A DNA stretch of 23,527 nucleotides from JANXSD01 sp043758125 (GTDB lineage: Bacteria > Bacteroidota > Bacteroidia > AKYH767-A > OLB10), in assembly GCA_043758125.1 (NCBI GenBank), contig JAYVOC010000041.1, positions 1 to 23,527 on the forward strand. The letters run 5' to 3'. The notes beneath the pieces are model-generated. The model made no database searches. It saw nothing but the letters and a program-made list of their open reading frames with translations, and was not told the origin of the DNA. Below are positions 7,987 to 15,500 of this stretch, piece by piece. The position numbers were made by a program, and so were the translations under genes. Position 1 is the stretch's first letter; every line of letters begins with the position of its first letter.

Positions 7987-10900
7987 CAATTTGTGAAATC
8001 AAAACTCATTATTGCATTATCGAATAAAACAGGCAATTTACTCCATGTTTCAATAGTATTACGGTTACGTATCACAATATAATAAGAGCTTCCAATTACA
8101 GAGCTAGGATATTGAATTTGTGCAATGCCATCGGTATGCAATATCACAGTTGAAGATGCGATTGTAATTGTTGGATCAGTAACATCATGCAACTCTACAG
8201 TAATTGAATCAGATGCTGTTTGATCTCCAGAAATTCCTAAAGCAAATAAGGTTGGTTGCATGGTTCCACTTCCAATATACATCCCTTGAAGAAATGCTTT
8301 AAGATTTAACGTTACATTGCATGTTCCATTAGTGGCGATTGTATAATTTGCAGTAGCAGTACATCCATTTTGATCGGTAGCAATTACTGAATAAACACCA
8401 ACCCCTAAATTGCTTAAATCTTCCGTTGTAGTTCCATCAATGATATGAATGTTATAACCCATGTAAGCATGATTCGCACATACATAACGTAATAAAGATG
8501 GATGCGTGTTATTAGGAGTAAATAAAACTGTTCCATTATCGTTTGGCGCTCCTGTTTGTCCGCTAATAACTATACTATTTGAACTACCTCCTACACTATC
8601 TGTCGAAATATGCCAAGGATGACTACTGGCAAAAATATTAAATGTATAAGGAATCTTTCGTGTAAGGGTGAGCTCTTTTGATTCAATACCATCAATATAA
8701 AATGATGATGGATTTCCTATTTGATAATAAGGTCCGTTAGGTGTTTTGAAACCAACCATTACGCCAAACACTGAACCATTTTGTGTATTAAAAGTATCCC
8801 AAACAAAATTATATGGTAACGAACCAGAAGAAGCAGAAAGATCAATTGCACCAGTAGGACTATTGCAATTTGTATTTGTTAAAGTAGCAGACAATGTTAC
8901 AGTAGAAACAGTTGAATTTACAACATACTGCGCTGTAGCGAAACAACCATTCATATCTTTCACAAAAACAGTATAGGTGCCCACATGAAGGTTGCTTAAA
9001 TCTTCAGTTGTTACGCCATTAACAATATTAATATTGCTACCCATATATTGGTGATTTGCACAAACGTAACGAAGCAATGAAGGGTGCGTAGTATTGGGAG
9101 TAAAAAAAATAGTACCATTTTCATTCGGTGCACCAATTTGTCCATTCGTAACGATGTTGTTAATATTTCCCCCAATGAAATCTGTTGAAATATGCCATGG
9201 GTGACTAGGACTTAAAACACTAAATGTGTAACTAATATTTCGAATAAGAGAAATAGTTTTTGCTTCAACACCATCAATGAAAAAACAGGAAGTACTTCCC
9301 AAACCAAAATAAGGATTAGAAGCAGTTTTAACTCCTGCGATAACACCAAAATTAGGTCCATTTGTATTTATAGTATCCCATGAAATAGAATAAGGCGCAA
9401 CACCTCCACTAATTGTTAAGTCGATAGCTCCAGTAGATGAACTACAAATTGCATTCGTAATGTTTGCAGTTAATGTTACAGGAGAAGGCAATTCAGTAAC
9501 CGTATATTGAGCCGATGTAGTACAACCATTTGCATCAGCAACAATAACAGTATATTTTCCTGCTTTCAAATTTGAAATGTCTTCTGTTGCAAACCCATTC
9601 GTGATATTTACTTTGTAACCCATGAACTGATGAAATTGACAAGGATAATAAAGTAAATTAGGCGTTACTGATGATGGCTTAAATGTTACAGTTCCATTTT
9701 GTGTAGGCGCTCCTGATTGTCCGTTGGTAACAATAAATGTTGCATTGGCGCCAACGTTATCAGTAGAAATATGAAATGGATGCGAAGGAGTTAGTACACT
9801 AAATGAATAAGTAATTCCACGTGTTAAAAATAATTCCTTTGCTTCTACACCATCAATAAAATATCCAATTGAACTTCCTTGACCAAAGAGTGGATTACTC
9901 GCAGTTTTGGCACCAACAGTGACACCAAATAAAGCACCATTAATTGTATTTAATGTATCCCAAAGAATTGTGTATGGCGCAGTACCACCTGTTATGGTAA
10001 TATTTATTGAACCATTTTTTGCATTGGGACAAGAGACATTAGAAATTATTGCATTACTAATTGTAGGAGAAGTATTCACAACACCAATTGTAATAACATT
10101 TGATGTGATAACATTTGTTGTAACACAAGATTGGTTTGTAGTTAGGGTGCAAGAAATTTGATCACCAACAATTAATCCTGTGATAGTTGGAGTTGGTGTA
10201 TTCGTACTGATGTTACTACCGTTTTTTTTCCATTGATAAGATGGCGCCGTACCTCCGTTTGTAATTGATGAAGTATAAGTTGCTGCACCACCTGAACAAA
10301 ATGCTGAAGGTCCGGAAATTGAAATTGTAGGAGTAACAGTTGAAGCGCAAATTGAAATATTATCAATAGCAAATCCAGGACGACTTCCAATTCCACTAAC
10401 ATCACGTTGAACCCATCGTATCTGAACTATAGATTGATTATTACAAGCAGCAGGAAGTGTAAATACTTTTGCTAATGAATTTTGAGGTGTGGTAACTGCA
10501 GCAATTTGTGTCGTAGTATTGTTTTGATAAATACCACTCGCACTTCCTGATACTGAAGTAAAAACTCCCGTAGTTCCGATACGATATTGCAAATCCACTT
10601 GATTGATATGTGTATTTGCTGAAGCATCATAAGGATTGCGAATTGTCATAACATCAAAGTTCACTGCTACTGTAAAAAACCCTGTAGTACTTATTGCTAA
10701 ACATAATGCTGGATCCATCGAACTAGAAGAGAGAATTCCAATTTTCCCATTATAATTTTGGATGCCAGTTGTACTACTTGCTGCTGTTGCAGATGCAATA
10801 AGCAAAAGGTCAGAACTTGTTGGAGGAGCAATTGTTCTGAAGGCAGTCGATGATCCTGCTGAAGAAAGATTCCACCCTTGAAATCCTAATGGATAAGTTG

Positions 10901-11045
10901 TGGAAGTAGAAACAAGAGCATTAAAATTTTGAATATAAGGTAATGATTGTGCCGCAGGATTTGTTTGAGCACAGAGCTCGAATTGACCAAGTAAACTGAA
11001 TAATATTACCGCGATAAATGTTACAATTGAGTAAAATATCTTCAT
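7986..11045 (-). CDS. Secreted protein with three SprB repeats, each carrying a nested cupredoxin-like domain
   Basis: 1019 residues from ATG. Residues 1-26 are a signal peptide (IVTFIAVILFSLLG core, LCA-Q cleavage). Residues 30-235 look like a jelly-roll domain (FNALV..., GFAIDNISIC); 237-320 are Ig-like. Residues 331-905 hold three repeats of about 194 residues. Each starts as an SprB repeat (GGTAPYTILWDT), breaks into an insert of about 110 residues, then resumes (TEDLSNL, GTYTV, DxNGC). The inserts resemble cupredoxins: an IDGVEAKELxL strand, SHPxHIS, and C-x2-H-x2-M before a closing strand. Candidate type 1 copper ligands are H422/C469/H472/M475, H615/C662/H665/M668 and H809/C856/H859/M862. 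Residues 907-1019 form a C-terminal beta domain (LKAFLQGMYIGSGTM to NRNTIETWS). No T9SS sorting domain follows. Role unknown; electron transfer or copper binding outside the cell is inference. Confidence 0.88.
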   Translation of the reverse strand: MKIFYSIVTFIAVILFSLLGQFELCAQTNPAAQSLPYIQNFNALVSTSTTYPLGFQGWNLSSAGSSTAFRTIAPPTSSDLLLIASATAASSTTGIQNYNGKIGILSSSSMDPALCLAISTTGFFTVAVNFDVMTIRNPYDASANTHINQVDLQYRIGTTGVFTSVSGSASGIYQNNTTTQIAAVTTPQNSLAKVFTLPAACNNQSIVQIRWVQRDVSGIGSRPGFAIDNISICASTVTPTISISGPSAFCSGGAATYTSSITNGGTAPSYQWKKNGSNISTNTPTPTITGLIVGDQISCTLTTNQSCVTTNVITSNVITIGVVNTSPTISNAIISNVSCPNAKNGSINITITGGTAPYTILWDTLNTINGALFGVTVGAKTASNPLFGQGSSIGYFIDGVEAKELFLTRGITYSFSVLTPSHPFHISTDNVGANATFIVTNGQSGAPTQNGTVTFKPSSVTPNLLYYPCQFHQFMGYKVNITNGFATEDISNLKAGKYTVIVADANGCTTSAQYTVTELPSPVTLTANITNAICSSSTGAIDLTISGGVAPYSISWDTINTNGPNFGVIAGVKTASNPYFGLGSTSCFFIDGVEAKTISLIRNISYTFSVLSPSHPWHISTDFIGGNINNIVTNGQIGAPNENGTIFFTPNTTHPSLLRYVCANHQYMGSNINIVNGVTTEDLSNLHVGTYTVFVKDMNGCFATAQYVVNSTVSTVTLSATLTNTNCNSPTGAIDLSASSGSLPYNFVWDTFNTQNGSVFGVMVGFKTPNGPYYQIGNPSSFYIDGIESKELTLTRKIPYTFNIFASSHPWHISTDSVGGSSNSIVISGQTGAPNDNGTVLFTPNNTHPSLLRYVCANHAYMGYNIHIIDGTTTEDLSNLGVGVYSVIATDQNGCTATANYTIATNGTCNVTLNLKAFLQGMYIGSGTMQPTLFALGISGDQTASDSITVELHDVTDPTITIASSTVILHTDGIAQIQYPSSVIGSSYYIVIRNRNTIETWSKLPVLFDNAIMSFDFTN
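8331..10055 (-). repeat. Three tandem protein-level repeats of about 194 residues (SprB with cupredoxin insert)
   Basis: Residues 331-905 of the 7986-11045 product. The conserved SHP(F/W)HIS motif recurs at residues 421, 614 and 808, giving a period of 193-194 residues. Copies 2 and 3 share RYVCANHxYMG; copy 1 reads YYPCQFHQFMG. Copy 1 is the most diverged. The cupredoxin-like inserts lie at about 9603-9935, 9018-9359 and 8436-8777. Confidence 0.85.
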
Positions 11046-11197
11046 ATATTTATATTAATTTAATATTGTATTTAAAAAATTACAATATAATTATTTTATT
11101 CACTACTGCAAGTTAATTAAAATAATGACAAATAAATATTGGTCTCGAAAAAATACGCATTAATGTTCGGAATTAACATTAAAGTGAAACGATTTCT

Positions 11198-11205
11198 TAA
11201 ATTTG
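11198..11205 (+). promoter_or_regulatory. -7 promoter box TAAATTTG abutting the start codon
   Basis: TAAATTTG fits TAnnTTTG exactly and is followed by four bases and then the ATG at 11210. If used, transcription would begin at or next to the start codon, giving an essentially leaderless mRNA. No good -33 TTTG was found at the expected distance, so confidence is moderate. Confidence 0.45.
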
Positions 11206-11209
11206 TCCT

Positions 11210-11950
11210 ATGTACTATTCTCTAAAATCACAAGTTAAAACCTATTTTAGTTTTTTTGTGATTTTACTATGGATATGTCATCCTGTTACTTTAGTAAGTC
11301 AATCAATTTTTCAGGGGAGTTTTCTCATGTCGTTTACATCTTCAAATATAACAATTCAAGATTATCCATTGCAATGGACAATTCAACCAGTTTCTGGAGG
11401 CATTAGAATGGCGATGGAAATTGAAGATACGATGCGTAAGAAAGGAGTTGATAAACGTGTATTATTTAATCCGACAGATAGTACATGGATTATGTTAATG
11501 GCAATTGGGAATGTTAAACAAGGAACAAAGATTCATCGTGCAATGATGTATCGAGATTCAACACTTAATCAAAAGGAAATAGTAAAATCTGCAAAAGTTT
11601 CTAAAATTATTTCTAATTTAAAATGTTATAAAACTATTCGAGAAACGGACACCTTCATCACTGAATATTGGATTACTAATGAATACACTTTTAATATTTG
11701 CAAGGTTTATAAATTATTAAGTCATTGTGGAATGATGAGCGAATCAATTCGAAAAGGTGATTGGTTTAATTGGAAAAATCCAAAAGGAATGATTATTGAG
11801 ATAACTACAAAAAATAAATTATCAGGCGACTCCTACACCGTATCTCTTTCACAAATAAAATTGAATGATATTAATTTACAACTTTTTAATTTATCCGGAT
11901 ACAAAATTTCAGAAATTCCCGAAGGACAAAATTGTGGTCCAACGAAATAA
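11210..11950 (+). CDS. Secreted DUF4412-like protein
   Basis: 246 residues from ATG. Residues 1-31 carry a basic start and a hydrophobic core (YFSFFVILLWICHPVTLV) compatible with a signal peptide cleaved near VSQ-S. The mature part resembles DUF4412-type Bacteroidota proteins: an early FQGSFLMSF strand, a GGIRMAMEIEDTMRKKG segment (63-79), FNPTDSTWIML (86-96), an IRETDTFITEYWITNE segment (143-158), and a C-terminal strand SYTVSLSQIKLNDINLQLF. Function of the family is unknown; lipoprotein-like binding roles are only conjecture. No lipobox and no T9SS sorting domain. It is transcribed divergently from the cupredoxin-repeat gene across a 164-bp AT-rich gap, which may share regulatory DNA. Confidence 0.75.
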   Translation: MYYSLKSQVKTYFSFFVILLWICHPVTLVSQSIFQGSFLMSFTSSNITIQDYPLQWTIQPVSGGIRMAMEIEDTMRKKGVDKRVLFNPTDSTWIMLMAIGNVKQGTKIHRAMMYRDSTLNQKEIVKSAKVSKIISNLKCYKTIRETDTFITEYWITNEYTFNICKVYKLLSHCGMMSESIRKGDWFNWKNPKGMIIEITTKNKLSGDSYTVSLSQIKLNDINLQLFNLSGYKISEIPEGQNCGPTK

Positions 11951-12011
11951 ATTACCCCGAAGGGGCCACTATGTGGGAAATTACGATCAGATAACATTTG
12001 TGGTGTTTGTA

Positions 12012-12139
12012 TTTGGTTCAATTCTTTTGCACACCAACCGAACGTTTGTGAGCTCATGGATACCTTCTAAAAATATGCAAATCATCCATAAAAGAAAGTG
12101 ACAGGACAAAATTGGATAACAAATAATTATTTTTGAAAT
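12012..12139. repeat. Intergenic repeat copy 1, split by about 52 bp
   Basis: The left part (12012-12037) reads TTTGGTTCAATTCTTTTG then CACACCAA, and the right part (12090-12139) starts AAAAGAAAGTGACAGGAC and ends ATTTTTGAAAT. Both halves match the continuous copy at 12413-12486, but here about 52 unrelated bases separate them, which destroys the hairpin seen in copy 2. The right halves match at about 45 of 50 positions by eye. Confidence 0.75.
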
Positions 12140-12180
12140 TCTATCCTAAGTAAAGTCAGGCCTCCGAAAATAATTCAAGC

Positions 12181-12215
12181 CTCCCCTTCGCCCTCCAAAG
12201 GAAGGACTTTTTGAT
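12181..12215. repeat. Small C-rich intergenic hairpin motif
   Basis: CCTTC (12185-12189) can pair with GAAGG (12201-12205), followed by ACTTTTT on the plus strand. From memory, C-rich motifs of the form CCTCC...CCAAAGGA are recurrent intergenic sequences in Bacteroidota, so this may be a decayed copy. It could also act as a weak terminator. Confidence 0.3.
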
Positions 12216-12280
12216 TTACGATATCTAATGGGATTTTATTCCCAAGTGAAAACTTAAACATAATCACGTGCGACTGTGGT

Positions 12281-12402
12281 CAAGCGTAAGTGCGAACTAT
12301 CAATTGATGAACCGATGAAGTAAATAGAAAGCACTGCATTTTGATTTCACTTAATGACTATTGCAGTATGCAGATTTTTCAATTGATAGTTGGTTACGCT
12401 TG
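12281..12402. repeat. Inverted-repeat (MITE-like) element of about 122 bp
   Basis: The left arm 12281-12307 and right arm 12379-12402 are inverted copies: CAAGCGTAA then AACTATCAATTGA on one side, and TCAATTGATAGTT then TTACGCTTG on the other. The arms differ by a three-base length change in the middle. Inside, ACTGCA (around 12333) and TGCAGT (around 12362) form a second, inner inverted repeat. It has no coding capacity. It may be a non-autonomous mobile element or a structured repeat; no target-site duplication was identified. Confidence 0.6.
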
Positions 12403-12412
12403 TGTGCTTTTC

Positions 12413-12486
12413 TTTGGTTACTTTCTTTTGCACACCAAAAGAAAGTGACAGAACAAAATTGGATAACGATTATTTATTTTTGAAAT
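12413..12486. repeat. Intergenic repeat copy 2 with perfect hairpin
   Basis: CTTTCTTTTG (12421-12430) and CAAAAGAAAG (12436-12445) form a perfect 10-bp stem around CACAC. A tail then runs through GACAGAACAAAATTGGATAAC to TTTTTGAAAT and matches the right half of copy 1. It starts 10 bp after the inverted-repeat element, so the two may form a compound unit. Confidence 0.75.
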
Positions 12487-12518
12487 GCCTCACTTTGTAT
12501 ATTCAGAATTGATATAAA

Positions 12519-12554
12519 TTAGAAAGCCGAATTCAAAAGAACCCGGCTTTCTAA
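12519..12554 (-). terminator. Hairpin terminator of the lysyl-oxidase-like gene
   Basis: TTAGAAAGCCG (12519-12529) and CGGCTTTCTAA (12544-12554) make a perfect 11-bp stem with a 14-base loop. It lies 15-50 bp beyond the stop of the minus-strand gene ending at 12569. The following T-run is weak (AATTTATAT on the minus strand). Confidence 0.65.
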
Positions 12555-12568
12555 AAATTTTCAAAATC

Positions 12569-15500
12569 TTACTCTATAACTAATCGTTGTGTATAATTTC
12601 TATCACCTTGATGAACATTCAACATATAAATTCCAGAAGGGAATTTACGAAGATCAATCATGTAAGAATTTTTACCTTCTTCAGGATTTATTATTTGACT
12701 ATATTGTACTTGACCAAGAATATTATTTAAAGTAATTTTTCCTGAAGTAGTAAGGTCGGTATTATACAGTACTTCAACATAATTATTTGCTGGATTTGGT
12801 TGAAGATTTAATGCTGCTCCATTTGAATTGAAATCATAAATCTTAGCACATGCATTAACAACAACTGTAATTGTTTTAATTGGTGCAGCTGCACAACTAT
12901 TAATTGGTGTAACTTGTACATACGCATTTCGAGGATTTGAAGCGAATGTTACTTGAATGCTTGTTGTACCTTGTCCGCTTGTGATGGTTCCACCTTGAAC
13001 TGCCCAAACATAAGATATTGCACTTGGTGCAGCTGTTATTGAATATGTAACTCCACTTTGTGATACACATACACTAAGAGGCCCAGTTACTGCCGAAACT
13101 TTTAATGGTGCAGCACTAATTGATTTTGTTCGAACACCACTATTTCCACAACCGTTTTGTGCAAATACTGTTAGGTTACCTGAAATAAATCCCGATGCAT
13201 ATTGAACTACAATTGCATTTGTTCCTTGACCAGAAAGTATGGACGAATTTGCAGGTACTTTCCAAACATAAGTCATTCCGCTTACTGATGTAACAGAATA
13301 ATTAAAAGTGCCTAAACAAACTCCAGAATTAGCACCAGTAATTGTACCTGGAGTACTTGGTGTATTTAACGAAATTAATTTTGATTTATACGGACCAAAT
13401 CCACATGCGTTCGAACCACGCACTTGTAAATAAGTTCCACCAGTGAAAGAAGGATTATATTGTACAACAACAGATGTTGATCCTTGACCAGATAAAATTG
13501 TTGAGCCACTAGGTCCTATCCATTTATATGATGTAGCATTTGCTATTGGAGAAATACTGTAAGTAATTATATCATTTGGACAAGCTTTACCATTTGTTGG
13601 AAGTATGGTTCCAATGGCTCCTGGAACGCCTGATGTTATATTAATTGCAATGCATGATGGAGAACTACTTCCGCAAACATTATCAGCAGTAACACAAATA
13701 TTTCCTGATACAGCAACTGTTCCACTTACTGATATCGATTCTGTTCCTTGTCCAGAAACAATTGTTAATCCTGCAGGAACTGTCCATGTGTATCCACTTG
13801 TATTTGCTACTGAGTTGATACTGTAACTTGCATTAAATGGCGCACAAAAAGATGTTGCAGTAGTATTAACTGAAGATGGTGTTGTAGGAATAGTATTTAT
13901 TGATAGTGTTACTGAAGCAGTAGATGAACAATTATTACTTGTTCCAGTTACGGTATAAGTAATTGGTGAAGTAACAGTAGAAATTACTGTTGATCCTATT
14001 GTTACATCTAATCCTAAAGATGGACTCCATGAATAACTATTTGCTCCACTCGCAGATAATGTTGTTGATTGTCCGCTACAAACTGTTAACGCGTTGTTAT
14101 TTAAATTTACAACTGGAATTTGATTTACACTTACAATAGTTGATGCCGAAGCAGTACATCCATTTGCATTAGTTCCAGTAACAATGTAGGTAGTGTTTTG
14201 ATTCGCTGTTGCTACAACCGTAGAACCAGTATAAATATCTAAGCCAAAAGAAGGAGCCCAATTATATGTTGATGCACCATTTGCATTTAGAGTTGTTGAT
14301 GAGCCAGCACAAATTGCCGTTGGTGTATTTACAGTAACATTTGGTAATGCATTTACTACTACTGTTACTGTTGTTGAATCTTTACATCCACCATTGGTTC
14401 CAACAACTTTATAAGTAGTAGTTTGACTTGGATTTGCAGTAACACTTGAACCACTTGTAGCACTTAATCCAATCGCTGGACTCCAAGTATAAGAAGGCGC
14501 TCCACTCGCTGTTAATGTTGTACTTCCTCCTGCGCAAATTGCATTTGGAGAATTTGTGGTAACGTGTAATGTACTTCCAACTGTAACAGGAATTGTTTGC
14601 GTTCCAGTACAACCTGTTGAACTTTCGGTAACTGTTATTGTATAATTTGTTGTTGTAAGTGGATTCACTGTTCCACTTGCTGATGAAGAAGTATATCCAA
14701 CAGGATTTGATGTCCATGCATACGATAAAGTTGTTGGCAATGATTGATTAAGTTTTAATGTCCAATTATTAATCGTTCCTTGATCTGATCCCGCATGATC
14801 AACAACTTTTAATGTCCACGTACCATTTAGATTTCCCGTTAAAGAACTAAATGCTGCTTCAGGTAAATAGGATCCTGTAAATGGTGCAGTACCAGCTGAA
14901 ATAGGTGTTGTTGCACTTGCACTGAAAATAGTATTCACAAAATTATCAGCATTTCCACCACGACTATTCGATAAGTTAATTGTATTTCCTGATGGAGATA
15001 TTAATGAAATAATTAAATCTGCATCATAAGTATGTGTTATGTTTATTGTAACTGACACTATTGAATTCGTAAGTAACGTTGTCGGATTTAATCCACTCAC
15101 TGTTACTGCCGATGTAACTCCTATTGGATTGTTATCTGGAATTGCATAAACTGTAGTGTTTGAAAAACTAGCAATTTGTGTTACTGTTCCATTGGATGTA
15201 GCAACTGCATTTAATTGAACTGTTTCACCTGGACAAATTCCTGCTGGCGTTGCAGTAGCCGAAACCGTTAATGGATTTACAGTAACAATTTTTGGTGAAG
15301 ATGTAGTAGGGCAACTAGAAGTAGCATTTACGGTAACAGAATACGAACCACTTTGCGTAACTGTAATCGCTTGTGTTGTTGCTCCATTCGACCATAAATA
15401 ATTTGCTCCTGCAGAAGAAGTAAGTATTACACTTCCTCCTTGACAAAATGTTGTAGCACCAGATTCTGTAACGGTAGGTACAACACCATTTTGTTGCGTT

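Larger units (their letters stand above)
11951..12568. other. 618-bp repeat-rich intergenic region without genes
   Basis: No ORF here looks real. The gap starts with a small CCCC-GAA-GGGG hairpin (11955-11965) just after the DUF4412-like stop. It has no T-run, so it is a poor terminator. It then holds two copies of one repeat, an inverted-repeat element and the terminator of the lysyl-oxidase-like gene, listed separately. Base composition is less uniformly AT-rich than in the other gaps. Confidence 0.7.

Noticed and set aside
11833..12101. Small ORFs overlapping the end of the DUF4412-like gene
   Set aside because: They overlap a convincing gene or run into the repeat-rich gap, and have no recognisable start context or domain.
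12090..12486. Direct repeats that could suggest a CRISPR array
   Set aside because: Only two copies, about 350 bp apart, with hairpin-type sequence and no regular spacers.
14409..14717. 102-residue minus-strand ORF
   Set aside because: An out-of-frame shadow of the lysyl-oxidase-like gene, rich in Asn, Tyr, Lys and Ser from frame-shifted Thr/Val/Gly codons.
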